DNA of 64,000 nucleotides, taken from Sulfitobacter sp. EhC04 (GTDB lineage: Bacteria > Pseudomonadota > Alphaproteobacteria > Rhodobacterales > Rhodobacteraceae). The stretch covers positions 62,001 through 126,000 of the forward strand of contig NZ_LXYI01000045.1 in NCBI RefSeq assembly GCF_001650875.1, read 5' to 3'. The notes under the pieces are model-generated. The model was not told where the DNA came from. It worked only from the letters and a program-made list of their open reading frames with translations, and searched no databases. The position numbers and the translations under genes were made by a program. This document shows, in pieces, positions 16,492 through 25,650 of this stretch. Each line of letters begins with the position of its first letter. The first letter of the stretch is position 1.

Positions 16492-17958
16492 TCAATCCCG
16501 CAAGGATTCCTCACGCAACCCGTCTGCCAGCAGGTTCAGCCCCAGCACCAGCGTCAACAAGGCTACCGCAGGGGCAATCGCCGCATGGGGATAAAGCGAC
16601 AGCAGCCGCCGCCCGGCGTTGATCGTGCTGCCCCAGTCCGGGCTTTCCGATTCCAGTCCCAGGCCAAAGAAGCCCAGCGTGCCCAGCAGGATCGTGGTGT
16701 ATCCGATCCGCAGGCAGAAATCGACGATCAGCGGGCCGCGCGCGTTGGGCAGGATCTCCCACAGCATGATGTACCACGGGCCTTCGCCCCGCGTCTGCGC
16801 CGCCGCCACATAGTCGCGCGTCTTGATGTCCAGCGCGAGGCCCCGGACGATCCGGAACACGGTGGGCGCGTTCACAAAGACGACCGAGACAAAGACCACC
16901 AGAATGCCCGGCCCCAGATCGAAGGGATCAAGAAAAACAGGCAGCCCCGGAATGACATAGGTCGGCGTTTCCACAATGGTGCCGTTGCTGGACACCAGCG
17001 CAAGGTAGAACCAGGTGCCAATCCCCAGAACGACGATCAGCAGCGGCGTGCGGAACGACGGTTGCGTGTAGAACCGCGAATTCAGCAGGATCGCAAGGAA
17101 GATCAGCGGAAAGACAAACAGGAACAGCGCCATGTAGTTGGGAATGCCGGTCAGCACGATCTCCGGCGTGACCAGCAGGTAGAACAGCAAGATCACCGGG
17201 AAGGCCAGGATCAGGTTGGCCAGAAAGCTCAGGAAGGTGTCCAGCCGACCGCCGTAATATCCGGCAGGCAGGCCCAGCGTGATCCCCACCATGAAGGCAA
17301 ACAGCGTCGCAAAGGGTGCGATCTTGACCACCACCCAGGAGCCTTTGATCAGCCGCGAGAACACATCGCGCGCCAGGTTGTCGCCGCCCAGCAGAAACCA
17401 CGCGTATTCGCCTTCCTCGGCCCGCGCCAGCGGCGTGCCGGGCAGTTTGTTCTTCATGCCGGACACCTGGCTCAGGCTGTCATGGGTCACCAGCAGATCA
17501 AAGCCACCGCCCAGAATGCCGGTAAACACCCAGAACATCACGATGGCAAAACCGATCATGCCAACGGTGCTGTCGAACAGCTTGCCATAGAGGCCCAGCT
17601 TGCGTTTGTAGGTGATCGACAGCGCAAAGGTGACGACCAGCGCAATCCAGACCGGGATCATCTGCTGGGCCATGGCGCCGAATATCCCTGCCGCAGGCCC
17701 CATGAAGATGCCCCCGACCAGGTAGATCAGGATCAGCGCGATCACCCCGTAGAACAGCCAGCCGATGATCTGGTTGAGGAAACCGGCCAGACCGGTGCTG
17801 CCGGCCAGGGTGCCGTCGGCGCTGACCGCGCGCGCCGAACTGTCCGGCACGAAAGCGGCGAGGATCTGCACGACAATTGCCAGCGCCAGCAGCCCGACCA
17901 GAAGGTAGAAGATGATGTTGAGCCCCGAAAGCGAGCCCGTCCATGTCAATGGTTCCAT
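16492..17958 (-). CDS. ABC transporter permease (DppC/OppC-like) with long N-terminal extension
   Basis: A 488-residue inner-membrane permease. The C-terminal ~300 residues are a standard binding-protein-dependent permease with the EAA loop (AAAQTRGEGPWYIMLWEILPNARGPL, near 395-420). The usual DppC length is about 290, so some 150-180 residues are extra, carrying three to four additional helices (for example 15-37, 65-85, 100-115 and 130-150). A further insertion with two to three helices splits the permease core around 270-330. It lies 12 bases after the DppB-like permease gene and is surely its partner. The role of the extra membrane segments is unknown. Confidence 0.88.
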   Translation of the reverse strand: MEPLTWTGSLSGLNIIFYLLVGLLALAIVVQILAAFVPDSSARAVSADGTLAGSTGLAGFLNQIIGWLFYGVIALILIYLVGGIFMGPAAGIFGAMAQQMIPVWIALVVTFALSITYKRKLGLYGKLFDSTVGMIGFAIVMFWVFTGILGGGFDLLVTHDSLSQVSGMKNKLPGTPLARAEEGEYAWFLLGGDNLARDVFSRLIKGSWVVVKIAPFATLFAFMVGITLGLPAGYYGGRLDTFLSFLANLILAFPVILLFYLLVTPEIVLTGIPNYMALFLFVFPLIFLAILLNSRFYTQPSFRTPLLIVVLGIGTWFYLALVSSNGTIVETPTYVIPGLPVFLDPFDLGPGILVVFVSVVFVNAPTVFRIVRGLALDIKTRDYVAAAQTRGEGPWYIMLWEILPNARGPLIVDFCLRIGYTTILLGTLGFFGLGLESESPDWGSTINAGRRLLSLYPHAAIAPAVALLTLVLGLNLLADGLREESLRD

Positions 17959-17970
17959 GTCAAAGCTCCT

Positions 17971-19056
17971 TCAGGCGATGCGGATGCGCGGGTTGAGATA
18001 GACATACCCGATGTCGGAAATGAGCTGCGTCAGCAGCACCACCGCAACCGAGACAACCGAGACCGCCAGCAGCAATTCGATGTCGTTGTTGCCCGCCGCC
18101 TGCACCAGAAGCCACCCGAACCCCTTGTAGTTGAACAGGGTTTCCACGATCACCACGCCGTTCAGCAGCCAGGGGATCTGCAGCATGATCACGGTGAATG
18201 GCGCGATCAGCGCGTTGCGCAGCGCATGTTTCAACACGATATCGGAGAATTTCACGCCCTTCAGGCGCGCCGTCCGGATATATTGCGCCGTCATCACCTC
18301 GGTCATCGAGGCGCGTGTCATCCGAGCGATATAGCCCATGCCATAAAGCGAGATGGTCAGCACCGGCAGGAAGAAATTCCAGAAGGTCGCATCCGCCATG
18401 GCAGAGGTGGCAGAGCCCAGAAACAGCGTCTTGCTGTCGATCAGCCCCCAGTCGTTCAGCAGCGGCGACAATCCGAACTTGGAAGAGGCCAGCACCGCGA
18501 TAAAGATCACACCCGACACATATTCAGGCGTTGCCGTGGTGGCGATGGAAAAGGTCGACAGGGACCGATCCAGTTTCGATCCTTCCCGCATGCCCGCCAG
18601 CACCCCCACCAGCAGGGCAGAGGGCACCATCAGCAACAGCACGCAGAGCATCAGCTTGCCGGTCAGCGCCAGACGGGTCAGGACCGTGCCGCCCACCGGT
18701 TCCCTGAAGACGGTGGAGAACCCCCAGTCACCCTGAAGGATGCCACAGCGGGTCGGGCGCGCGATGTCGGGGGTGCCGGCCGCGAAACAGCGGCCAAAGG
18801 TCTTGCCTTCCGGTTTCTCCGTCACCCAGCCCGGCAGTACCCCCAGCCATTGACCAAATTTCACCGGCAATGGTTGCAGATAGCCCCGGTCCCCGAGATA
18901 GGAGGTCACGGCCTCGTCCGACATGCGGAAGTTGCCTTGCGTCTTGGCGAGCTTTTCGAGGTTCGGATATAGATTGGTCAGCCAGAACACGATGAATGTC
19001 AGGCACAATGCCGTCAGTATCATCACGCCCAGCCGACGCAGAATAAATAGTCCCAT
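17971..19056 (-). CDS. ABC transporter permease (DppB/OppB-like)
   Basis: A 361-residue inner-membrane permease, first gene of a permease-permease-ATPase operon. It begins MGLFILRRLGVMILTALCLTFIVFWL, typical of DppB, with a periplasmic segment of ~100 residues and then five helices. The EAA motif is in ARLKGVKFSDIVLKHALRNALI (about residues 268-290). Function follows from the family: uptake or export of a peptide-like solute with the adjacent subunits. No SBP gene lies on either side, which is unusual for an importer. Confidence 0.9.
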   Translation of the reverse strand: MGLFILRRLGVMILTALCLTFIVFWLTNLYPNLEKLAKTQGNFRMSDEAVTSYLGDRGYLQPLPVKFGQWLGVLPGWVTEKPEGKTFGRCFAAGTPDIARPTRCGILQGDWGFSTVFREPVGGTVLTRLALTGKLMLCVLLLMVPSALLVGVLAGMREGSKLDRSLSTFSIATTATPEYVSGVIFIAVLASSKFGLSPLLNDWGLIDSKTLFLGSATSAMADATFWNFFLPVLTISLYGMGYIARMTRASMTEVMTAQYIRTARLKGVKFSDIVLKHALRNALIAPFTVIMLQIPWLLNGVVIVETLFNYKGFGWLLVQAAGNNDIELLLAVSVVSVAVVLLTQLISDIGYVYLNPRIRIA

Positions 19057-19365
19057 TCAGTGCCCCTGTTGGTGGCGCGGCGGGTTTGCCCACCGGTTTT
19101 TGGTTTGGCCCATGGGCCTTTCGAACTTTCAAGACGGGCGGCGGCATCAGCGCGGGAGGATGCGTCTTTTTTTGGTCTTCCCCTCACGCGGCGCGGTTGT
19201 GCCCGACCGTCGTATATGTGTCTTGTGCACATCTGATGTCTGGTATGAAGGCATGAAGAGGCCCCCAAGGTCAATGTCATCTTCCGCCTCTTGATGGTCT
19301 TTTTGCGACATGCAACTTTCCCAAAAGCGACCCGCACGCATAGGGGTATCGGGGCGATCCAGTTG
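19057..19365. other. Intergenic region before the ABC operon
   Basis: 309 bases separate the AraC-type gene from the permease gene, both on the minus strand. A minus-strand frame of 54 codons starting MSQKDHQEAEDDIDLGG (ATG at 19311, weak GGGAAAG site 6 bases before) fills half of it but has no family signal, and a basic tail ending TKKRRILPR. It may be a leader ORF or chance. No clear sigma-70 promoter, riboswitch or terminator was recognised. Confidence 0.35.
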
Positions 19366-20160
19366 CTACCGCGTGGCGCCGCGCAGCTTGCTAGGCGGCT
19401 GGCCGGTATGCTGTTGCATGAAACGGGTGAAGTAGGCGGCAGAGCCAAAACCGAGGTGGCGGGCGATGTCCTGCGCGGGTTGGCGGGTTTCGATCAGCAG
19501 GTGACGCGCCTCTGCCAGCACCCGTTCGGTCAGCAGGTCCGCCGCCGTCTTGCCGGTCGCGGCCCTGACCGCCCGTGTCAGATGCGTGGGGGTGACACCC
19601 AGTGTCCCGGCATAATCCGACATAGACGCGCCGCTGCGGAAGCGGTGCGGCAACAGATCGCAATAGAGCTTGCTCAGCCGGGCGGCGGCATTGCGGCGCG
19701 GCGGCACATGTTCCTCCAGCATGATCTGTCGGCGCAGCCAGACAGAGATCAGCGCGGCATGGGCTTCTGCCGCGTCCTGGGACAGGGGGCGGTCCTTTTG
19801 CAGTTCGCGGGCGGCGGCTTCGATCAACCCGCTGAGTTCGCTCTGCACCGCCACATCCCGGATGCGCAAATGACGCGGCATTTCGGGCAGGCGCAACGGC
19901 GTGCCGGGCGGCACAATCACCGCCTGCGCCATGCCCTGACGCCCCGGATCCAGCGCAAAGAGCGACCCCTGCGGCACCCAGAGCGCATTATGCGTGCCCA
20001 CGCCACGCCGCTGCCCGTCCAGCAGCGCGCGGCCCTGGCCCCGCGTGATCCAGATCAGCAGGTGATGCGGACGGTCCTGCGCCAGCAGCAGCCGCCAGTC
20101 CTGTCCGCCGGTAAGCTGGGGCAGGGTCATCACCTTGATGTCGGAAAGGGCAAAGTTCAT
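19366..20160 (-). CDS. AraC-family transcriptional regulator
   Basis: A 264-residue regulator. Residues ~1-130 resemble the cupin-like ligand-binding/dimerisation half (HHLLIWITRGQGRALLDG, WVPQGSLFALDP), and the last ~100 residues carry the two helix-turn-helix units (MSDYAGTLGVTPTHLTRAVRA and PAQDIARHLGFGSAAYFTRFMQQHTG). I start at the ATG at 20160 (MNFALSDIK); the frame extends to 20205 without a ribosome site. It precedes the ABC operon on the same strand, so control of that transporter is a reasonable guess. The effector is unknown. Confidence 0.85.
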   Translation of the reverse strand: MNFALSDIKVMTLPQLTGGQDWRLLLAQDRPHHLLIWITRGQGRALLDGQRRGVGTHNALWVPQGSLFALDPGRQGMAQAVIVPPGTPLRLPEMPRHLRIRDVAVQSELSGLIEAAARELQKDRPLSQDAAEAHAALISVWLRRQIMLEEHVPPRRNAAARLSKLYCDLLPHRFRSGASMSDYAGTLGVTPTHLTRAVRAATGKTAADLLTERVLAEARHLLIETRQPAQDIARHLGFGSAAYFTRFMQQHTGQPPSKLRGATR

Positions 20161-20244
20161 GGCGATGGTCGCATTTGATAATGTTGAAGAGCGGCTTACA
20201 CCCAACTACCTTGACCGAAAGTTGAAAAAAGTAAAGTGGGCAGG

Positions 20245-21117
20245 TTAATGCGGCGTCACCCTATGCCAGTCCGCCATTTTCGACCGCATCCATGTCCGCT
20301 GGCGCTTGGCGAATTGCCGGGTGGCGATCACCGCACGTTCGCGCGACTGATCCAGCGTCAAGTCGCCCGCCAGATGCGCCATCAGTTCCGGCACCCCGAT
20401 GGCGCGGTGCGCGGGCAGGGCAGGGTCATAAACTGGCGCGACGCGGCGGACTTCCTCCAGCGCGCCCAGCGCGATCATCTGGTCAAAGCGCCGCGCGATC
20501 CGGGCGTTCAGCCAATCGCGGTCGACATCAAATACGATCCGGCGGGCCTGCGTTGCAGGAAGCAGTGGCGCACCGGTCTGCGCCTGCCAGGCGGCCAGCC
20601 CCCGGCCCGTGGCCTGCTGCACTTCCCAGGCGCGCTGCACCCGCGCGCGGTTGCCCGTGTCGATCCCGGAGGCGGTTTCGGCATCGATCCCCGCCAGCAG
20701 GCTGTCCAGATCCATCCCGTCGGCCCGATGCCGGACCTCCTCGGGCGTGGCAGGAATATCGGCCAGCCCTTCGGTCAGCGCCTTGAAGTAAAGCCCGGTG
20801 CCGCCGGTGATGATCGGCCTTTGTCCGGCGTTCAGAATGCCCGCGACCTCGCGCAGCCAATGGCCCGTCGAATAGGGTTGTGTCGCGGCGACATGGCCAT
20901 AAAGCAGGTGCGGGGCCGCCGCCTCCTCCTCGGCACTCGGCCGTGCCGTGATCACATGCCAGCAGTCATAGACCTGGCTGGCATCCGCGTTCACGATAAC
21001 GCCGCCCTGATCCTGCGCGATGTCCAGCGCCAGCGCCGATTTGCCGCTTGCGGTGGGGCCTGCGATCAACACCGGCATTTCCGGCGACAAGCCGCGTAAA
21101 ACTTCGGTAAAGGACAT
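20245..21117 (-). CDS. miaA: tRNA dimethylallyltransferase
   Basis: A 290-residue enzyme that attaches a dimethylallyl group to N6 of A37 in tRNAs reading UNN codons. The P-loop GPTASGKS is at residues 20-27, with the substrate loop [19 protein letters not shown] and [12 protein letters not shown] following. [12 protein letters not shown] near the C-terminus contacts tRNA. Most relatives are 300-310 residues, so this is slightly short but complete. It is divergent from pyrH with 107 bases between. The dimethylallyl pyrophosphate it uses comes from the MEP pathway, whose dxr is in this window. Confidence 0.93.
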   Translation of the reverse strand: MSFTEVLRGLSPEMPVLIAGPTASGKSALALDIAQDQGGVIVNADASQVYDCWHVITARPSAEEEAAAPHLLYGHVAATQPYSTGHWLREVAGILNAGQRPIITGGTGLYFKALTEGLADIPATPEEVRHRADGMDLDSLLAGIDAETASGIDTGNRARVQRAWEVQQATGRGLAAWQAQTGAPLLPATQARRIVFDVDRDWLNARIARRFDQMIALGALEEVRRVAPVYDPALPAHRAIGVPELMAHLAGDLTLDQSRERAVIATRQFAKRQRTWMRSKMADWHRVTPH

Positions 21118-21224
21118 TTCTTGTCTGAACCTTCCCGCCGTGCATTGAACCTTGCCTTCATTTGCTACATTTTGCGCAAAAGTTAAACTGCCGATGACTC
21201 CAGCCCTCCCGAAAGGTTCCGCAC

Positions 21225-21956
21225 ATGTCCCAAGACGCCTCCAACGTCACCTTCAAACGTGTGATGCTGAAGATATCCGGTGAGGCGCTGATGGGGGACC
21301 AGGGGTTCGGCCTGCATCCGCCCACCGTCGAGCGGATCGCCCACGAAGTGCAAAGCGTGCATGATCTGGGTGTCGAGATCTGCATGGTCATCGGCGGCGG
21401 CAACATCTTTCGCGGGCTGCAAGGTTCTGCGCAGGGGATGGAACGGACCACCGCCGATTACATGGGCATGCTGGCCACGGTAATGAACGCGCTGGCGATG
21501 CAATCCTCGCTGGAAAGTCTGGGCATCCACACGCGGGTGATTTCCGCGATCACCATGAATGAGGTCGCCGAACCCTATATCCGCCGCCGCGCGGTGCGCC
21601 ACCTTGAGAAAAAGCGGGTCTGCATCTTTGCCGCGGGCACCGGCAACCCCTATTTCACCACCGACACCGCAGCGGCCCTGCGGGCCAACGAGATGGCCTG
21701 CGAGGCGATCTTCATGGGCAAGAACGGCGTCGACGGGGTCTATGACAAGGACCCCAAGAAATTTGCCGATGCAAAGCGCTATGATACCGTCAGCTATGAC
21801 GATGTGCTGCAAAAGCGGCTGGCGGTGATGGATGCCTCTGCCATCGCGCTGACGCGGGACAACAACCTGCCGATCATCGTCTTTTCGCTGGATGAGCCGG
21901 GCGGGTTCAAGGGCATCCTCGCGGGCGAAGGCACCTATACCCGCGTTCAGGGATAA
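21225..21956 (+). CDS. pyrH: UMP kinase
   Basis: A 243-residue hexameric amino-acid-kinase-fold enzyme that makes UDP from UMP, GTP-activated and UTP-inhibited in the family. Visible motifs are [11 protein letters not shown] (residues ~10-20), IGGGNIFRG (~58-66), [19 protein letters not shown] (~139-157) and [12 protein letters not shown]. In most alphaproteobacteria frr follows directly. Here a convergent LOV histidine kinase gene has been placed between pyrH and frr, so the usual pyrH-frr pair is split by about 1.4 kb. Confidence 0.95.
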   Translation: MSQDASNVTFKRVMLKISGEALMGDQGFGLHPPTVERIAHEVQSVHDLGVEICMVIGGGNIFRGLQGSAQGMERTTADYMGMLATVMNALAMQSSLESLGIHTRVISAITMNEVAEPYIRRRAVRHLEKKRVCIFAAGTGNPYFTTDTAAALRANEMACEAIFMGKNGVDGVYDKDPKKFADAKRYDTVSYDDVLQKRLAVMDASAIALTRDNNLPIIVFSLDEPGGFKGILAGEGTYTRVQG

Positions 21957-22139
21957 CGCGCGGCAGGTTGCAGACCACCCCCGTTGAATGCCACATTTCG
22001 CTCACCGGGACGCGCTGCGGTCCCGCGGGTGCGTCGCAAGCAGCCAAAAGCGAACCTGCCCGGCATGGCACCTCACGTCACACCGAGCTTGCCGCTGCCT
22101 TTCTGCGTATCGAGAACAGAGGTCAAGCAGGCCCCCCGG

Positions 22140-23180
22140 TCATTCCGTGACGGTATGATTGCTGGGGATGTCGATCACGATCATGGTGCCGGAAACCTCG
22201 CGATCGACCGAGATCTTGGCATTCAAACTGCGCACCAGCTGGGTCACGATGCGCCCGCCCAGTGAATTGCTTTTGGGCCATTCCACCCCTTCGGGAATGC
22301 CGATGCCGTCATCGGCCACCTGAAGGCGCAGCAGCCCTTCGCTCAGCTTCTTGATCCGGACATCGACCAGACCCGCCTCGCGGCCGTCAAAGGCGTGTTG
22401 CATGGAATTGGTCATCACCTCGGACAGCACCAGCCCCAGTTGCGTCGCGGTGTTGATTGGCACGCTGTCCTCGTCGGCGTCAATATTCACGCGCACGCCC
22501 TGGCGGCCGTCCAGATAGGCAATCGCATTCGCCACACGGGTCAGGTAGGCGCCCAGATTGACCTTGTCCTGCCCGGAATTACGCGCACCGGTGGCCGAAT
22601 TCATTTCCTCGTAAAGCAGTTGCAGCGTCTCGATCCGGCGGGCCAGCGTGTCAAATTCCTTGCCTGGCGTCGATTTGGAATCGCGGGCCTGCATGCGGAT
22701 CATGCCGACAATCATCGACAGATGATTCTTCACCCGATGCTGGATCTCTTCCAGCGCCTCCTGGGTGTCCTCGTCGGTCGGCTCGTCATCGTTATAGACG
22801 GTCTGGACGCCCATGAAATAGGGGACCTCGTGTTCGTCTACCGTCAGCGGGGCCACCATCAGGCGGTTCATGAACTTGCTGCCATCGGCGCGGTAGTTGC
22901 GCAGGATCACCGTGACTTCCTCACGGTCCTTGATGGCCTTGCGCAGCTTTTCCACCCCGCGCTGGTCGGTGTCATCGCCTTGAAGAAAACGGCAATTTCG
23001 GCCCAGGACCACATCGCTGTTGTACCCGGTCATCTCTTCGAAGGCGCGGTTGACATAGACGATGGGGTTGTCGGGCAGTTGCGGGTTCGTCAGCACCAGT
23101 GCAAAGGGCGCTCGCGTCATTGCGGCAACCGCCACATTGGTGGGCAGGGGATGGGTTGGGACTTTCTCGCCGTCAGCCAT
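22140..23180 (-). CDS. Blue-light LOV histidine kinase
   Basis: A 346-residue soluble sensor. Residues ~20-130 form a PAS domain with the LOV signature GRNCRFLQGDDT (residues 60-71); Cys63 is positioned to form the flavin-cysteinyl adduct, and NRAFEEMTGYN and FMNRLMVAPL flank it. A HisKA_2-type kinase follows, with the phosphoacceptor His in EIQHRVKNHLSMIVGM (~145-160) and ATP-binding motifs MTNSMQHAF and DDGIGIP. Known LOV-HisKA_2/HWE kinases act in light-dependent stress or virulence signalling. No response regulator or NepR/PhyR gene is adjacent. It lies antisense between pyrH and frr, a likely insertion. Confidence 0.92.
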   Translation of the reverse strand: MADGEKVPTHPLPTNVAVAAMTRAPFALVLTNPQLPDNPIVYVNRAFEEMTGYNSDVVLGRNCRFLQGDDTDQRGVEKLRKAIKDREEVTVILRNYRADGSKFMNRLMVAPLTVDEHEVPYFMGVQTVYNDDEPTDEDTQEALEEIQHRVKNHLSMIVGMIRMQARDSKSTPGKEFDTLARRIETLQLLYEEMNSATGARNSGQDKVNLGAYLTRVANAIAYLDGRQGVRVNIDADEDSVPINTATQLGLVLSEVMTNSMQHAFDGREAGLVDVRIKKLSEGLLRLQVADDGIGIPEGVEWPKSNSLGGRIVTQLVRSLNAKISVDREVSGTMIVIDIPSNHTVTE

Positions 23181-23415
23181 TCAATGATACTCTTCTGATC
23201 TGCTTCTAACGTGGTCGTTATCCATAATGCGGTCGCTTTGAAACTCTTCTGAACGCGAAAGATAAACGCGACAAATGGAATATGGCGCATCTGTCGGGGA
23301 TTTCCAGCACTTCAATACAGGCGGCAAGGCAGCGCCGGTGCATCTATACAATCCGGTGCGGTTGACGTTATATCAGGCCGACAAGAAATTTGACCTATCC
23401 ACGACCGGAGAAACC

Positions 23416-23979
23416 ATGTCTGACGACTTTATGCTCGATACCGACGACCTTGAGCGGCGCATGAAAGGCGCCATCGCGTCGCTGAGAACCGAATTTGCAT
23501 CATTGCGGACCGGGCGTGCCTCTGCCTCCATGCTGGAACCCGTGATGGTTGACGCATATGGTGCCCTGACACCGATCAACCAGGTCGGCACGGTCAACGT
23601 GCCGGAACCGCGCATGGTGACGATTAATGTCTGGGACAAGGGTCTGGTGAACAAGGTGGAAAAGGCCATCCGCGAAAGCGGGCTGGGGATCAATCCGCAG
23701 ATGAACGGCACCATCATCATGTTGCCGATCCCCGAACTGAACGAGGAACGCCGCACCCAGCTGACCAAGGTTGCGGGGGGCTATGCCGAACACGCGCGCG
23801 TCTCGATCCGCAACATCCGCCGCGATGGGATGGACCAGATCAAGAAGGCCAAGGCCGACGGCATGTCCGAGGATGACCAGAAGCTCTGGGAAAGCGAGAT
23901 GCAGGATCTGACCAACCAGTATATCGCCCTGATCGACGAGACGCTTGAGACCAAGCAGGGCGAGATCATGCAGGTCTGA
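23416..23979 (+). CDS. frr: Ribosome recycling factor
   Basis: A 187-residue RRF that splits post-termination ribosomes together with EF-G. The three-helix bundle is visible: [25 protein letters not shown] (~10-35), central domain with [12 protein letters not shown], and the C-terminal helix [20 protein letters not shown]. The ATG at 23416 has CCGGAG 5 bases upstream. The frame is open to 23275, but the extension has no similarity. It starts the run frr-uppS-cdsA-dxr-rseP. Confidence 0.95.
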   Translation: MSDDFMLDTDDLERRMKGAIASLRTEFASLRTGRASASMLEPVMVDAYGALTPINQVGTVNVPEPRMVTINVWDKGLVNKVEKAIRESGLGINPQMNGTIIMLPIPELNEERRTQLTKVAGGYAEHARVSIRNIRRDGMDQIKKAKADGMSEDDQKLWESEMQDLTNQYIALIDETLETKQGEIMQV

Positions 23980-24080
23980 GCCAGCGCCCCGATCAATGCC
24001 TTGCCGGTCCGGGTCTGTCGCAGGCACTTGACTGCGGCGCACCGTCAGAACCAACTGAAACGCAGCTTGAAAGACCCGTC

Positions 24081-24833
24081 ATGCCAACCGTTCCCAAGGG
24101 CAGCAGCCCTACCGAACCAAAGATCGCGCCCGGCGGGCCGCGCCATGTGGCGATCATCATGGACGGCAATGGCCGCTGGGCCACGCAGCGGGGCAGGCCG
24201 CGTCTGTTCGGCCACCATGCGGGCGCAAAGCGCGTGCGCGAGATCGTGGAGGCCTGTCCGGACTTCGGTGTCGAATACCTGACGGTCTTTGCCTTTTCGA
24301 CCGAGAACTGGAAGCGCACCCAGGTGGAGGTCGCGGGACTGATGAGCCTGTTCCGGCGCTATATCTCCAAAGAGACCCGCAGCCTGAGTGAATTCGGCGT
24401 CCGGGTCCGCTTTATCGGGGACCGGGTGCGGCTGGATGACAAGCTGATCCGCTTGATGAACGAGCTGGAAGAGGCGACCGCGCATAACACCCGCGTGCAT
24501 CTGACCATCGCGCTGAACTATGGTGGCCGCGACGAGGTTGCCCGTGCCACCCAACGTCTGGCGCTGGATGTGGCAGAGGGCAAGCTGGACCCCGGCGCGG
24601 TGGATGAGGAAACCCTTCCAAGGTATCTTGATACCTACGTTTTGCCGGACCCCGACCTGGTGATCCGCACCAGCGGAGAGGCCCGGATTTCGAATTTTCT
24701 GCTGTGGCAATCGGCCTATGCGGAATATGAATTCATTGATACCCTCTGGCCCGATTTCACCAAGGCCGAATTCGGCGACCTTTGTGCCGCCTATGGGGGC
24801 CGCGACCGGCGTTTCGGCGCGGTCAAGACCTGA
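24081..24833 (+). CDS. uppS: Undecaprenyl diphosphate synthase
   Basis: A 250-residue cis-prenyltransferase that extends FPP with IPP to the C55 carrier for peptidoglycan and O-antigen. The catalytic Asp is in IIMDGNGRWA (residues ~26-35), with TVFAFSTENWKR, the VRFIGDR segment and the C-terminal DPDLVIRTSGEARISNFLLWQ block. It lies 101 bases after frr and 18 before cdsA. The N-terminal ~18 residues are a Pro/Ser-rich extension found in some alphaproteobacterial versions. Confidence 0.94.
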   Translation: MPTVPKGSSPTEPKIAPGGPRHVAIIMDGNGRWATQRGRPRLFGHHAGAKRVREIVEACPDFGVEYLTVFAFSTENWKRTQVEVAGLMSLFRRYISKETRSLSEFGVRVRFIGDRVRLDDKLIRLMNELEEATAHNTRVHLTIALNYGGRDEVARATQRLALDVAEGKLDPGAVDEETLPRYLDTYVLPDPDLVIRTSGEARISNFLLWQSAYAEYEFIDTLWPDFTKAEFGDLCAAYGGRDRRFGAVKT

Positions 24834-24851
24834 CTGGGGAAGGGACACCTC

Positions 24852-25646
24852 ATGGCCAATCGCAACGACCAATGGTCCGATCTGAAGGCACGGATGGGGG
24901 CCGGTGCCGTCATGGTGCTGGTCGGCCTGTTCGGAATCTGGATGGGGGGGCATGTGTTCCACCTGCTGGTGGCGCTGATCTGTGGCATCATGGTCTGGGA
25001 ACTGGTGGCCATGTTGCGCCCCGGCGACGCCTATCTTCCGCTGAAACTGGGCGCGCTGACCGGCCTGGCCGTCCTTGTCTCGATCTATCTGCCGGTGGGC
25101 CTTGGCCTGCCGATCCTTCTGGCACCCGCCCTGATCGGTTTTGGACAGTTGGAGCGACACCGCACGATCTACCTCAGTTTCACCGCGATGATCCTGATGG
25201 CGGGCTACGGGATGATGCAGGTGCGCGACGATTACGGCTTTGGCTGGTTGCTGTGGCTGGTAGTGGTTGTGGTGACCACCGATGTGGTGGGCTATTTCGC
25301 CGGGCGTGCCATTGGCGGGCCAAAGTTCTGGCCCAAGGTCAGCCCCAAGAAAACCTGGTCCGGGACGGCGGCTGGCTGGGCCGGTGCCGCGCTGGTGGGT
25401 CTGCTGTTTTCCATCAACACCGGGGCAAGCCTGCAACTGATGGGGATTTCCGTTGCGATTTCAATGGCATCGCAAATGGGCGATATCGCGGAATCCGGCA
25501 TGAAGCGCAAGTTGGGCGTCAAGGACAGTTCCAACCTGATCCCCGGCCATGGCGGGCTGATGGACCGGTTCGACGGCATGCTGGGCGCGTCGATGTTCCT
25601 GCTGGTGATCGGTCAATTCATCGGTCTGCCCTTTGGTCTGGGATAA
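24852..25646 (+). CDS. cdsA: Phosphatidate cytidylyltransferase
   Basis: A 264-residue polytopic membrane enzyme forming CDP-diacylglycerol from phosphatidate and CTP, the substrate of PssA elsewhere in this window. About seven to eight helices precede the signature in the last third (SGMKRKLGVKDSSNLIPGHGGLMDRFDG, given here in parts: SGMKRKLGVKDS at ~217 and PGHGGLMDRFDG at ~232). AGGGA is 6 bases before the ATG. Its stop overlaps upstream in-frame codons of the dxr frame. Confidence 0.94.
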   Translation: MANRNDQWSDLKARMGAGAVMVLVGLFGIWMGGHVFHLLVALICGIMVWELVAMLRPGDAYLPLKLGALTGLAVLVSIYLPVGLGLPILLAPALIGFGQLERHRTIYLSFTAMILMAGYGMMQVRDDYGFGWLLWLVVVVVTTDVVGYFAGRAIGGPKFWPKVSPKKTWSGTAAGWAGAALVGLLFSINTGASLQLMGISVAISMASQMGDIAESGMKRKLGVKDSSNLIPGHGGLMDRFDGMLGASMFLLVIGQFIGLPFGLG

Positions 25647-25650
25647 CCCC

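Noticed and set aside
16384..18972. 862-codon open frame on the plus strand across the ABC operon
   Set aside because: It is antisense to well-supported ATPase and permease genes, is His/Gln/Arg-rich low-complexity protein, and has no ribosome site. It reflects high GC at third positions.
19147..19341. Minus-strand 54-64-codon frame upstream of the permease gene
   Set aside because: Weak start site, no family, basic tail; cannot be told from chance. Mentioned only in the intergenic note.
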